DNA from: Hyphomicrobiales bacterium | GTDB taxonomy: Bacteria; Pseudomonadota; Alphaproteobacteria; Rhizobiales; Xanthobacteraceae | Length of the DNA: 64,000 nucleotides | Direction of reading: 5' to 3' | NCBI GenBank assembly: GCA_016713235.1 | Contig: JADJPN010000002.1 | Coordinates: forward strand, 1 to 64,000 | Part shown: positions 47,803-55,980 of the stretch, one piece after another | How positions within the stretch are numbered: position 1 is the stretch's first letter | How the letters are laid out: each line of letters opens with the position of its first letter | Translations under genes and position numbers: made by a program | The notes under the pieces: generated by a model | The model's input: only the letters and a program-made list of their open reading frames with translations | Told to the model about the DNA's origin: nothing | Database searches by the model: none

Positions 47803-48359
47803 TGGCAAACGACAAAAACGATGATGGTGCATCGGCACCGACGCGCATCCGCGAAGTGAGGCCGGCCGGTAAGCCGATCCCGCCGCGTGAAGATCCCGCC
47901 CCCAAGCCGGTCATGTCCGAGGGCCTTGGCGGCGGCGCTGGGCCAACCATGATCAAAGGGTATGGTGGGCCCACGCACCAAGCCATGGCGGAAAAAGACA
48001 CCGGCGGGTTCGATCCGGTGGTCGGCTGGCTCGTCATCACGGAAGGTCCGGGCCGTGGCAAGGCGGTGAACATCTATGCCGGGATGAATAGTCTCGGGCG
48101 TGCGTCCGGCCAGCGCATTCGCGCCGACTTCGGCGACGCTTCGATCTCGAACGAGGGTGCTGCCTTCATTACCTTCGAACCGAAGCGGCAGACCTTTCAT
48201 ATCAATCACGGGGGTAAGGCGAATATCGTCTATCTCAATGATGAGGCCGTGCTGACGCCGATGCCGCTTTCAGACGGCAACATGATCGCGATCGGCGAAA
48301 CCAAATTCCGCTTTGTGCAGCTCTGCGGCCCGGACTTCACGTGGGAAGAAGCGAAATGA
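47802..48359 (+). CDS. FHA-like protein with a Gly/Pro-rich N-terminus
   Basis: 185 residues. The first 65 or so are low-complexity (RIREVRPAGKPIPPREDPAP). The rest is an FHA-like fold (about 74-175): GWLVITEGPGRGKAVNIYAG, then NSLGRASGQRIRADFGDASI and FHINHGGKANIVYLNDE. The second landmark, SxxH, is replaced by SISNEGA, so the phosphothreonine-binding histidine is absent and recognition may be changed or lost. Its ATG overlaps the stop of the VWA-FHA gene (TAATG), and its end overlaps the phosphatase start (ATGA). Confidence 0.78.
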   Translation: MANDKNDDGASAPTRIREVRPAGKPIPPREDPAPKPVMSEGLGGGAGPTMIKGYGGPTHQAMAEKDTGGFDPVVGWLVITEGPGRGKAVNIYAGMNSLGRASGQRIRADFGDASISNEGAAFITFEPKRQTFHINHGGKANIVYLNDEAVLTPMPLSDGNMIAIGETKFRFVQLCGPDFTWEEAK

Positions 48360-49528
48360 AATTCCAGGCCGCTGCGCGCGCGATTCGTGGCAGCAAAGAC
48401 ACGCAGGAAGATGCGTTCCGTGTCTTCGACGCGAAGGGAGAAGACGCCGGCGAGATCGCTGCGAGCGATGCCGGTGTTATGCTCTCCAGTGGCGGCCTGT
48501 TGCTTGTTGCCGATGGCATCGGCGGACATTTCGGCGGCGATATTGCAAGTGCGATCACGGCGGATACTTTCGTAAAAAGCTTCTTTGCCGGTGGTGGCGG
48601 TGCTGAGGGGCGCCTGAAGACGGCACTCAATGCGGCAAACCAAGCCATCGCGGACGGGCAGGCGAAAGACCCGGGTCTTAAGGACATGGGTGCGACGCTG
48701 GTCGCGGGCTTTGTCGAAAGCGGCGCGATGTCGTTTGTGAGCATCGGGGACTCGCTTATCCTGCGCTATCGCGAAGGCGAGCTGCATCGCGTGAATGCGG
48801 ATCACTCTTATATGGAGATCGCTGACCGCGAGGCGCTCGGCTCTAGCGATCCCGCTTTGTGGCGCGACGTGATGACGCGCAAGGGCAGGGACTCTATCAC
48901 CATTGCTGTGCTTGGACGCGGGCTTGAGGATTTCGGCCACTCACCTCAAATAGAGAACCGGAAAATTCTTCCCGGCGATGTGCTGATCTTCTCGAGCGAC
49001 GGTCTCGAAACGCTCTCGATGGTGCAAATTCAGAATTTCATTCGCACTCTGCTGCCGCAAGGTGTTGCCGCGGTCGCGGACGGGTTGATCAAGGCAGTCG
49101 ATGGCATCGGCAATAACCGCAACTATCAAGACAACGCGACGTTGATCGTCGCGCAGGCGGACGGTGTGCAGGCGGTGCGCGTGGCTTCGATCTCCGAGAA
49201 GGAGATTGCGAAGACTGAGACGCCGGCGGTGAAGACGCATTCGGTGCCGGCGCAGCAGACGTCCGCTCCTGCAATTACCGAATCCGCACGAGCGGGACGA
49301 TGGGCGCCGGTGAAAATTCTTCTCGGTATCGTTCTTTGTTTTATCGGTGTTGCGGCGATTCTATATGCAACCGGCAAGACCGACATGCTGCGGGGCGATA
49401 CGGCTAAACTTTTTCCCGGCGCGCAAGAGCAGGGGCTTCAGCAGCGTCCGGCGCTGACGCCTGAAAGCGACTCGCAATTGCCGTCGCCGCGCGCGCCAAA
49501 AGGTGGTGTGCAAACTCCCGGCGGATAG
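48356..49528 (+). CDS. PP2C-family protein serine/threonine phosphatase with C-terminal membrane anchor
   Basis: 390 residues. The PP2C catalytic domain (about 1-265) shows its metal-binding and catalytic motifs: DTQEDAFRVF, LLVADGIGGHFGGDIAS, MGATLVAGF, SFVSIGDSLILRYREGEL, LIFSSDGLETLS and QDNATLIVAQADG. The DGIGG and DNATL aspartates are present, so it should be active. An Ala/Thr-rich linker precedes one transmembrane helix (about 318-339, VKILLGIVLCFIGVAAILYA) and a short Pro-rich tail. The catalytic domain faces the cytoplasm, like the FHA domains. It would remove phosphates from the partners that FHA proteins read. No Ser/Thr kinase gene lies beside it. Confidence 0.88.
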   Translation: MKFQAAARAIRGSKDTQEDAFRVFDAKGEDAGEIAASDAGVMLSSGGLLLVADGIGGHFGGDIASAITADTFVKSFFAGGGGAEGRLKTALNAANQAIADGQAKDPGLKDMGATLVAGFVESGAMSFVSIGDSLILRYREGELHRVNADHSYMEIADREALGSSDPALWRDVMTRKGRDSITIAVLGRGLEDFGHSPQIENRKILPGDVLIFSSDGLETLSMVQIQNFIRTLLPQGVAAVADGLIKAVDGIGNNRNYQDNATLIVAQADGVQAVRVASISEKEIAKTETPAVKTHSVPAQQTSAPAITESARAGRWAPVKILLGIVLCFIGVAAILYATGKTDMLRGDTAKLFPGAQEQGLQQRPALTPESDSQLPSPRAPKGGVQTPGG

Positions 49529-49684
49529 ATTCCGCGAAGCCGGTATCGTGGCAAGGCAGTGACGTTGCGCTGCCGCCGCGCCCGCCAGGACTAGCCGCTC
49601 CCGCCAACCTTGCCGAAGGGGCCAGCGCTCGCTACATAGCCGCCGCACTCTCCCGAGAACATGAAACACGGAGCGCGGCGGCGC

Positions 49685-51340
49685 ATGGCCTCGTGGCAAT
49701 ATGTCTATCAGATGATCGGGCTGTCGAAGGCCTATCCCGGCGGGAAAAAGGTCCTCGACAACGTCCACCTCTCTTTTTATCCGACCGCGAAGATCGGCGT
49801 GCTCGGCGTCAACGGCGCCGGTAAGTCGACGCTCATGCGCATCATGGCCGGCACCGATAAGGAGTTCACCGGCGAGGCCTTTGCCGCTGAAGGCGCGAAG
49901 GTCGGCTATCTCCCGCAAGAGCCGCAGCTCGATCCCGCGAAGAACGTGCGCCAGAACGTGATGATCGGCGTTGCGGAGAAGCAGGCACTGCTCGACCGCT
50001 ACAACGAGCTGGCCGCGAACTATTCCGATGAAACCGCCGACGAGATGGCGGCGTTGCAGGACCAGATCGAAGCGAAGGGCCTGTGGGATCTCGATGCGCA
50101 GGTCGATCTCGCGATGGATGCGCTGCGCTGCCCAGACGACAATGCCGACGTCAACAATCTTTCCGGCGGCGAGAAGCGCCGCGTGGCGCTGTGCCAGCTT
50201 CTGCTCTCGGAGCCGGACATTCTGCTGCTCGACGAGCCGACCAACCATCTCGACGCGGAGACCGTTTCTTGGCTCGAAGCGTATCTGCGCGACTACAAGG
50301 GCGCGGTGCTGATCGTCACGCATGATCGCTACTTCCTAGACAACGTCACCGGCTGGATTCTCGAACTCGATCGCGGCCGCGGCATTCCTTACGAAGGCAA
50401 TTATTCTTCGTGGCTCGTGCAAAAGCAGAAGCGGCTTGAGCAGGAAGGCCGCGAAGAAGAAGCGCGCCAGCGCGCGATCGAGCGCGAGCGTGAATGGATT
50501 CAATCCTCCCCCAAGGCGCGGCAGGCAAAGAGCAAGGCGCGTTTCCAGCGCTACGACGATCTTGTCGCAAAGCAGAACGACAAAGCGCCGCAGACCGCGC
50601 AAATCATCATTCCGGTCGCGGAGCGTCTCGGCCAGAACGTCGTGGACGCGGAAGGTCTCACCAAAGGCTTCGGCGAGCAGTTGCTCATCGAAAACCTGAA
50701 CTTCAAGCTGCCTCCGGGTGGCATCGTCGGCGTGATCGGACCGAACGGCGCGGGCAAGACCACGCTGTTCCGGATGATTACAGGTGCCGAGAAGCCGGAC
50801 GGCGGTGAACTGAAGATCGGCGAAAGTGTGAAGCTCGGTTACGTCGACCAGAGCCGCGATTCGCTCGACGGCAGCAAGAACGTCTGGGAGGAAATCTCGG
50901 GCGGTGACGAGATCATTAAGCTCGGCGCGCGGGAAATGCACAGCCGCGCATATGTCTCGGCGTTCAATTTCAAGGGCGGCGACCAGCAGAAGAAAGTCGG
51001 GTCGCTGTCGGGTGGTGAGCGTAACCGCGTGCATCTTGCGAAGATGCTTCGCTCGCACGCGAACGTTCTGCTGCTCGACGAACCGACCAACGATCTCGAC
51101 GTCGATACGTTGCGCGCGCTCGAAGAGGCGCTCGAGGATTTCGCGGGCTGCGCCGTCATCATCAGCCACGATCGCTTCTTCCTCGATCGCATCGCGACCC
51201 ATATCCTCGCCTTCGAAGGCGACAGCCATGTCGAGTGGTTCGAAGGAAACTTCCAGGATTATGAAGCGGACAAGAAGCGCCGCCTGGGCGCGGCCGCGGA
51301 AATCCCACACCGGATCAAATACAAGAAGTTCACGCGCTAA
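49685..51340 (+). CDS. ettA: Energy-dependent translational throttle protein EttA (ABC-F ATPase)
   Basis: 551-residue ABC-F protein that binds the ribosomal E site and gates translation by ADP/ATP ratio. Two ATPase halves are seen: Walker A GVNGAGKST (about 38-46) and GPNGAGKTT (about 351-359), signatures NLSGGEKRRVALC and SLSGGERNRVHLA, Walker B ILLLDEPTNHLD and VLLLDEPTNDLD. The long interdomain linker (about 240-320, KARQAKSKARFQRYDDL) is the P-site tRNA interaction motif. The ATG at 49685 (MASWQYVYQM) is chosen by family N-terminus; an ATG eight codons upstream adds a basic leader. Confidence 0.95.
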   Translation: MASWQYVYQMIGLSKAYPGGKKVLDNVHLSFYPTAKIGVLGVNGAGKSTLMRIMAGTDKEFTGEAFAAEGAKVGYLPQEPQLDPAKNVRQNVMIGVAEKQALLDRYNELAANYSDETADEMAALQDQIEAKGLWDLDAQVDLAMDALRCPDDNADVNNLSGGEKRRVALCQLLLSEPDILLLDEPTNHLDAETVSWLEAYLRDYKGAVLIVTHDRYFLDNVTGWILELDRGRGIPYEGNYSSWLVQKQKRLEQEGREEEARQRAIEREREWIQSSPKARQAKSKARFQRYDDLVAKQNDKAPQTAQIIIPVAERLGQNVVDAEGLTKGFGEQLLIENLNFKLPPGGIVGVIGPNGAGKTTLFRMITGAEKPDGGELKIGESVKLGYVDQSRDSLDGSKNVWEEISGGDEIIKLGAREMHSRAYVSAFNFKGGDQQKKVGSLSGGERNRVHLAKMLRSHANVLLLDEPTNDLDVDTLRALEEALEDFAGCAVIISHDRFFLDRIATHILAFEGDSHVEWFEGNFQDYEADKKRRLGAAAEIPHRIKYKKFTR

Positions 51341-51341
51341 G

Positions 51342-51371
51342 AAAAAGTCCCGGAAATTCCGGGGCTTTTTT
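51342..51371 (+). terminator. Rho-independent terminator after ettA
   Basis: A-rich left side AAAAAGTCCCGGAA and right side TTCCGGGGCTTTTTT form an 8-base GC core extended by A-T pairs, ending in a T run. Lies between the converging ettA and glutathione S-transferase genes and may serve both strands. Confidence 0.9.
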
Positions 51372-51382
51372 GTTCTCGATAC

Positions 51383-52012
51383 TCACTTCCCTTTTGGCGG
51401 CGCGGTGTTCGCGAAGCTCGGCCGGGATTTGTGCTTCTCGTAATAGGCGAGGAGCGAAGGCGCTTTTTCCATCGCGGCTTTCCCCTCCGGTGTGACCCGC
51501 GACTGGCCGAGGATCGGCATCGCGTACATGTCGGCGAGGCCGAAGCTGTCGCCGGTCAGGAAGCCCGTTTTTTCGACCGCTTTGCCGAGGCTCTGAAACT
51601 GCCGCTCTATGCGCTTGGACACACGGTCGATGATTTCACGGTCGGGCGATTTGTCGGGCTTCGTCGAGAAGAAATAGGCGTAAATGAGTTCGCGGATCAC
51701 GGCCTTGTCGACCGAAGTTGCAACATAAGCGAGCCATTGCTCGGCTTGCGCGGCTGCCCAGGGATCGCGCGGCATTAGCGGCGGTCCATCGAAGGCTTCG
51801 TCGATGTAGCGGGTAATTGCGCGTGACTCGAAAAGCTGGCGGTCGCCGTGCTTCATGGCTGGCACCATGCCGCCGGGATGGAATTCGCGCGCCTGCTCGG
51901 TGCGCGGCATGATTTCGATCAACTCGTATTCGACGCCTTTTTCGCGCGCGGCCATGCGTGCCGTGCGTACGAAATTCGAAATTGGCGTGCCGATAATTTG
52001 CAGCTTGCTCAT
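51383..52012 (-). CDS. Glutathione S-transferase family protein
   Basis: 209 residues. N-terminal thioredoxin-like domain: LQIIGTPISNFVRTARMAAR (Ser about 10 as possible glutathione-activating residue), GVEYELIEIMP, then GGMVPAMKHGDRQLFESRAI with the conserved cis-Pro and E-S pair that binds the gamma-glutamyl group. C-terminal helical domain from about 92, with FLTGDSFGLADMYAMPIL, the N-capping box. The ATG at 52012 gives the normal length. It lies 20 bases from the end of the MarR gene on the same strand, which may form a MarR-controlled detoxification pair. Confidence 0.88.
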   Translation of the reverse strand: MSKLQIIGTPISNFVRTARMAAREKGVEYELIEIMPRTEQAREFHPGGMVPAMKHGDRQLFESRAITRYIDEAFDGPPLMPRDPWAAAQAEQWLAYVATSVDKAVIRELIYAYFFSTKPDKSPDREIIDRVSKRIERQFQSLGKAVEKTGFLTGDSFGLADMYAMPILGQSRVTPEGKAAMEKAPSLLAYYEKHKSRPSFANTAPPKGK

Positions 52013-52032
52013 TATTCCCTCATTCACTCGAC

Positions 52033-52524
52033 TTATCTTTGTGTTCCGTAATCCGCTTTCACGACCTGCCGCAGCAGCTTCGAGAGCGCGATGGTGTTCT
52101 CCAATCCTATCGCTTTTTCGAAATTTGTCTGCGCGTCGCCCCAACTATCCATTGCTTTCAGTGCAACGGAAGAGCCTTTCTTCGTCAGCACGAGCCTTTT
52201 TTTCCTGCGATCGTCCTTGCCGGCTTCGATGGCAATGAAGCCGTCCCGCTGTAGCGGGCGCAAGTTTCGGCCGAGCGTAGTGCGGTCGAGCACCATGACT
52301 TTGGCGAGTTCAATGATCGTTTTTGGCCCGGCGTAACTGAGCGTGGTGAGCACCGAGAGCTGCGAGATGCGTAATCCGCTGGTTGCGAGCGCTGCATCGA
52401 AATGCTGGGTCGCAACCCGCGCTGCCTGCCGCAGAATGGTGCAGGTGCAGCGATGAATATCCGTTCGCTTGGCAGTTTCCGGCGGCCATTCAGATCCTCT
52501 GGACAAAGGAGTATATGCGCTCAT
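52033..52524 (-). CDS. MarR-family transcriptional regulator
   Basis: 163 residues with a winged helix domain (about 55-130): GLRISQLSVLTTLSYAGPKT, IIELAKVMVLDRTTLGRNLR, PLQRDGFIAIEAGKDDRRKK (the wing with its D-x-R-x-K/R). The start ATG (52522-52524, MSAYTPLSRGS) lies within a 25-bp inverted repeat, so the protein probably represses its own gene and the divergent thioesterase gene. It is followed by the glutathione S-transferase gene. Upstream in-frame codons exist to 52965 but run antisense through the thioesterase gene and are rejected. Confidence 0.88.
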   Translation of the reverse strand: MSAYTPLSRGSEWPPETAKRTDIHRCTCTILRQAARVATQHFDAALATSGLRISQLSVLTTLSYAGPKTIIELAKVMVLDRTTLGRNLRPLQRDGFIAIEAGKDDRRKKRLVLTKKGSSVALKAMDSWGDAQTNFEKAIGLENTIALSKLLRQVVKADYGTQR

Positions 52525-52537
52525 AATGAGCGTATAT
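52513..52537. promoter_or_regulatory. Inverted repeat, probable MarR operator
   Basis: 12-base arms ATATGCGCTCAT and ATGAGCGTATAT (11 of 12 positions complementary) around a single base. It sits in the divergent region between the MarR gene (start inside the repeat) and the thioesterase gene (start 39 bases away). A second short palindrome CGTATATACG overlaps its right edge. Confidence 0.75.
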
Positions 52538-52575
52538 ACGCATAAGTCAATGCAATTGCCCGGGGAGATGGCCGT

Positions 52576-53073
52576 ATGAGCGAGCGAACGCGGACTTTCA
52601 GCTGGAAAGATCCGAAAGAGAGCGCGGGGCTTGTGTTGACGATGCCGGGGCTGGAATTCCTCCGCCAGATCCGGGACGGCAAAATTCCAAACCCGCCGAT
52701 CGCCGACGCGCTCGACTACGAGCTGACCGTGGTCGAGCCCGGCTTCGTCGTCTTCGAGGTCGAACCGAAGGAATTTCACTACAACCCAATCGGCACCGTG
52801 CATGGCGGGGTCGCGCTGACGCTGATGGATTCCGCGATGAGCTGCGCGGTGCAGACCATGCTGCCCGCGGGCACCGGCTACACGACGCTGGAAGTAAAGC
52901 TGAACTTCGTGCGCGGTATTTCTGCGAAAACCGGAAGATTGCGCGCGGAAGGGAAGATCGTTCATTCAGGTGCGCGCACCGCGATTGCGGAAGGGCGCTT
53001 CGTCGATAAGGACGGCAAGCTTTACGCGCACGCCACGACGACTTGTTTCATCCTTCAACCCGAGAAGAAATAG
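52576..53073 (+). CDS. PaaI-family hotdog-fold thioesterase
   Basis: 165 residues. Hotdog core: GFVVFEVEPKEFHYNPIGTV, then HGGVALTLMDSAMSCAVQTM with the HGG of the active-site loop and a D-S pair, and YTTLEVKLNFVRGISAKTGR in the helix-adjacent strand. Such enzymes hydrolyse acyl-CoA or aryl-CoA thioesters in the cytoplasm. Divergent from and likely controlled by the MarR gene. A separate N-terminal helix (about 1-40) resembles that of PaaI relatives. Confidence 0.85.
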   Translation: MSERTRTFSWKDPKESAGLVLTMPGLEFLRQIRDGKIPNPPIADALDYELTVVEPGFVVFEVEPKEFHYNPIGTVHGGVALTLMDSAMSCAVQTMLPAGTGYTTLEVKLNFVRGISAKTGRLRAEGKIVHSGARTAIAEGRFVDKDGKLYAHATTTCFILQPEKK

Positions 53074-53082
53074 GTCCGCTCG

Positions 53083-53868
53083 TTACGGACGAAAAACAGG
53101 CTGGCCCGCGAACTGGGTGCTGGACGGCGTCGCCGCCGACGAGATCGCGGTGGAGAGCGCTTCGGCCCAGCAGCCATAGCTCCAGTCGTTCATGTGGAAG
53201 AGGTCAGGGGACAGAAACATCTCAAACGGGATGTGTCGTCCTTCCTTCCAGTCCTTCATCTGCGCCCAGCGGCGGAACACGGGCACGCCTTCCTCCCGCG
53301 CAATCACGCGGATCAGTTCGACCATTGGTTCGGCGTCGGGGTCTTTCAGCACCTTCGGCGCATATTGCGGATCGATCAGCACCACATCCACGCCGATCGC
53401 GCGCATGCGGCGCAGGCCGCTGCGCATCACGTCGCCTTCCTTGGTGATGCCGTCCGAATTCAATAGCGCGTTGGTGCCGACCTGCCAGAGCACAAGATCG
53501 GGCGAAGCTGCCTGCACGTCTTCTTCGAAGCGGGCGAGCATCTGGCTATCGACCGCGCCGCTCATGCCGCGGTTGATTACGTGGAATACGACATTGGGAA
53601 AGCGCGCATTGAGGCGCTTCTCCAGCTGCGTCGGATAGTTGTGGTCGATCTTGCTGGCGCCAACGCCGGCCGTGGATGATGAGCCGATCGCGACGATCGT
53701 CACCGGCTCGCGATTGGCGATCCGCGCGGCAACACGCGGCAGTACGCCGGACAGGCGGGTATATTCCGCGTTTGGCGCGCAGGGCAGCGGCGGCACAGAT
53801 TCAGCGTGAGCTACGGGCGCGAGGCAAAGCAGCGTGCCCGCCGCGATCAGGAGATTACGTTTTATCAT
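53083..53868 (-). CDS. Secreted SGNH-hydrolase-family protein, catalytic motifs present
   Basis: 261 residues with a signal peptide (about 1-22, LLCLAPVAHA). The SGNH blocks are visible: VTIVAIGSSSTAGVGAS (block I, nucleophile serine in GSSS), INRGMSGAVDSQM (block II Gly), LWQVGTNALLNS (block III, Gly-x-Asn), and SPDLFHMNDWSY (block V, D-x-x-H). It should be an active periplasmic esterase or O-acyltransferase-associated hydrolase. Its ATG overlaps the stop of the upstream SGNH-like gene, and both follow opgC on the same strand, which suggests work on acyl or succinyl groups of periplasmic glucans. Confidence 0.78.
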   Translation of the reverse strand: MIKRNLLIAAGTLLCLAPVAHAESVPPLPCAPNAEYTRLSGVLPRVAARIANREPVTIVAIGSSSTAGVGASKIDHNYPTQLEKRLNARFPNVVFHVINRGMSGAVDSQMLARFEEDVQAASPDLVLWQVGTNALLNSDGITKEGDVMRSGLRRMRAIGVDVVLIDPQYAPKVLKDPDAEPMVELIRVIAREEGVPVFRRWAQMKDWKEGRHIPFEMFLSPDLFHMNDWSYGCWAEALSTAISSAATPSSTQFAGQPVFRP

Positions 53869-54614
53869 TTCGGTAGCTTCGCAATCTCCGGAAAAGAGGC
53901 CGCACGGGAAACGAATTCCGCGAGCACGCGGCCGAGGCAGCGGTGGACGGCTTCATAGGTGCCGTCGCTTTTCAGTGCAGTGAAGTCGAACGCGTCGTTC
54001 TCGCTCCAGTAGCGCATGATGTCGTAGCGGTTGAACAGCGAGACATCCGAATAGGAGGCGACCCGGCGGATTCTTTCATTCAGCGCGCCGGAGTTCGTCA
54101 CAAAAGAAGTGCGCGGGCTGAACTGCGGATTGATGAGGATCGTATCTGCGCCGCTTTTGCCGATCAGTTCGATCGCTTCTTCGAGCTCGCGCTCGTATTT
54201 GTCCGGATCGACGCCCGCGATCGCTTCGACGGTGCCGGTCTGCAAGATCACGAGCGTGGGTTTATTCTTTTCGAGCGCTTGCGGAAGCGCGGCCAGAACA
54301 TGCTTGATGGTTTTGCGCGGCTCGGCGTGAACAGCGACCCGGATTTCGTAGTTCGGCAGGCGCTCTTTCAGCGCCGACTCCATGAACATCGGATAGGAGC
54401 GCAGTTTGTCGCCCATTCGCGTCTGCGACGGCGCGCTCGACACGATCAGAATGTCGAGGGATTTATTGGAGCGGAGTGAGAGCGCAGCCTTGGGTGCCTT
54501 GTGATAGGGCTCGACAAAAGCATCCGGCGCCTCGCAGCGTTGGTCCTGCGCGGCAACCATTCCAGACGAGAGCAGGAGCAAGAATACTGCCGCTCCAACA
54601 GCCTTGGTCCGCAT
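53865..54614 (-). CDS. Secreted SGNH-like protein, catalytic motifs degenerate
   Basis: 249 residues with a signal peptide (about 1-22, FLLLLSSGMVAA). Fold similar to its downstream neighbour: DILIVSSAPSQTRMGDKLRS (block I position, no GDS), LVILQTGTVEAIAGVD (block III position, Gly-x-Val where Asn is expected) and DGTYEAVHRCLGRVLAEF (block V region, no D-x-x-H). It may be a pseudoenzyme or use altered residues. A start six codons earlier (54632) is possible. It overlaps its neighbour by 4 bases and lies 33 bases after opgC. Confidence 0.72.
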   Translation of the reverse strand: MRTKAVGAAVFLLLLSSGMVAAQDQRCEAPDAFVEPYHKAPKAALSLRSNKSLDILIVSSAPSQTRMGDKLRSYPMFMESALKERLPNYEIRVAVHAEPRKTIKHVLAALPQALEKNKPTLVILQTGTVEAIAGVDPDKYERELEEAIELIGKSGADTILINPQFSPRTSFVTNSGALNERIRRVASYSDVSLFNRYDIMRYWSENDAFDFTALKSDGTYEAVHRCLGRVLAEFVSRAASFPEIAKLPK

Positions 54615-54647
54615 AGGGACCCCCTCGAACACGCTTTATACTAAAGT

Positions 54648-55820
54648 CTAAGTCGCCAGTTTCTTCGGTGCCCGGCTTTGTAGCTTCTTATACCACGTCA
54701 TGATGCCGGCAACGGCAATCATGACGAAGATGCCCCCAAGGCTTACGGCGATCTGAAAGGGTATCCTGGACGACACCTCAATCATCAGAATATGGGCGGT
54801 AAACGATAAAAATACCCCCAGGCAGAAGATTTCGAGGGAGTGCTCGCCGCAGATGATTAACGGCCGCGCCCAGTCGCTTCGCAGAAAACGGGCATCGGCG
54901 GAGACGAAGCGGACTACGATCGCGGTCAGAATCAAGAAGTGAATGAGCCGGAGCGGATCGAGCCCGGTCTTATCGAGCGGGAAGATCAGGAGCCAGTCCG
55001 GCCATTCATAAGTGAGCCCGAGAGCCGCCGAAAGGTTGGTCGCGAGGGTGAACACGGCAGCGAAAGCCAGATAGGCGCCGCCGAGAATCATAAACAGCTT
55101 CGAGCGCAGAAAGCGGTCGATCTGATGCACGCAGCCGATCCCGCACCATGCACCTATTACGAACAGAAACTGCCACGCGAAGGGGCTGAAGAACCAACTC
55201 TTATCGTCGGGATAGCCGGGCAGGTTCCAGCCGAAGTGGCGGGCGGCCAGATAGAACACGAACGACAGTGCCAGCGTGACGTTGGGCGCGCGCAGCAACA
55301 TCCAGAGCATCAGCGGGAAGAACGCCATCAGCACGACGTAGAGCGGCAGCACGTCCACGTTGGCCGGCAGAAAGCGCAATAGCAGCGCTTCGACGATGAC
55401 GATCTCTGGCCGCTGCAAGAAGTGCAGCAGGTTCATTTCCTCGATGTAAAGCGGATTTTCGAAGCGCGCCGCGACCCAGGAGATCTGCGCGAGATAGATC
55501 ATGAAAAGGAAAATGAAGGCGACGTAGATCTGCCAGACGCGCTTCAGAATCCTGGCTCCTGCGACCGTGAAGCCGCGCTCGATCATCACGCGGCCATAAA
55601 CGAAGGCGGCGGTGTAGCCGGAGATGAACACGAACATCTCGGCGGCGTCGGAGAAGCCGAAGTTACGGGGCGTGAACCAGCCCACGAAATTCGAGGGGAT
55701 GTGATTGAGGAAGATGAGCCAGAGCGCGAGGCCGCGAAAAAAATCGAGCCGCAGGTCGCGCTCTTTCGGCGGCAGCGCCACATTGCTCGCGGGAATCGAA
55801 AGGCTCAAAACCATGCTCAT
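54648..55820 (-). CDS. opgC: OpgC-family membrane acyltransferase
   Basis: 390 residues with about ten transmembrane helices. The OpgC domain succinylates osmoregulated periplasmic glucans or related exopolysaccharides using a cytoplasmic acyl donor. The N-terminal signature DLRLDFFRGLALWLIFLNHI (about 20-39) with the conserved Arg-Gly-x-A and His is typical, followed by FGFSDAAEMFVFISGYTAAF and, near 325, ICGEHSLEIFCLGVFLSFTA. First gene of a three-gene minus-strand operon with two secreted SGNH-type proteins. The opgG/opgH synthesis genes are not in the window. Confidence 0.88.
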   Translation of the reverse strand: MSMVLSLSIPASNVALPPKERDLRLDFFRGLALWLIFLNHIPSNFVGWFTPRNFGFSDAAEMFVFISGYTAAFVYGRVMIERGFTVAGARILKRVWQIYVAFIFLFMIYLAQISWVAARFENPLYIEEMNLLHFLQRPEIVIVEALLLRFLPANVDVLPLYVVLMAFFPLMLWMLLRAPNVTLALSFVFYLAARHFGWNLPGYPDDKSWFFSPFAWQFLFVIGAWCGIGCVHQIDRFLRSKLFMILGGAYLAFAAVFTLATNLSAALGLTYEWPDWLLIFPLDKTGLDPLRLIHFLILTAIVVRFVSADARFLRSDWARPLIICGEHSLEIFCLGVFLSFTAHILMIEVSSRIPFQIAVSLGGIFVMIAVAGIMTWYKKLQSRAPKKLAT

Positions 55821-55916
55821 CTCTCGACCATAGAAGAGCCTTCCGAGCCTGAAAATACAGGGATTACCGATATTTATGCCCTGTTGATGGAACCGCCTTG
55901 CTTACCCAGATTTAAT

Positions 55917-55938
55917 CACATAAAGATATCCTTATGTG
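55917..55938. promoter_or_regulatory. Near-perfect 22-bp palindrome, probable SahR/ArsR-type operator
   Basis: CACATAAAGATATCCTTATG plus TG: complementary at 10 of 11 pairs, centred on GATATC. It lies 43 bases before the probable start of the ArsR-methyltransferase gene and 100 bases from divergent opgC. ATAAAGATATCTTTAT-like palindromes are the operators of ArsR-type regulators that sense S-adenosylhomocysteine in proteobacterial methionine operons, which fits the metF-metH genes behind it. Confidence 0.78.
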
Positions 55939-55980
55939 GTGGGCAATGGGCTTCGACCCATGCCGCAAGAGGTTTTTGCT

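Noticed and set aside
50336..51310. Antisense frame across ettA
   Set aside because: Opposes Walker and signature motifs of an intact EttA; shadow.
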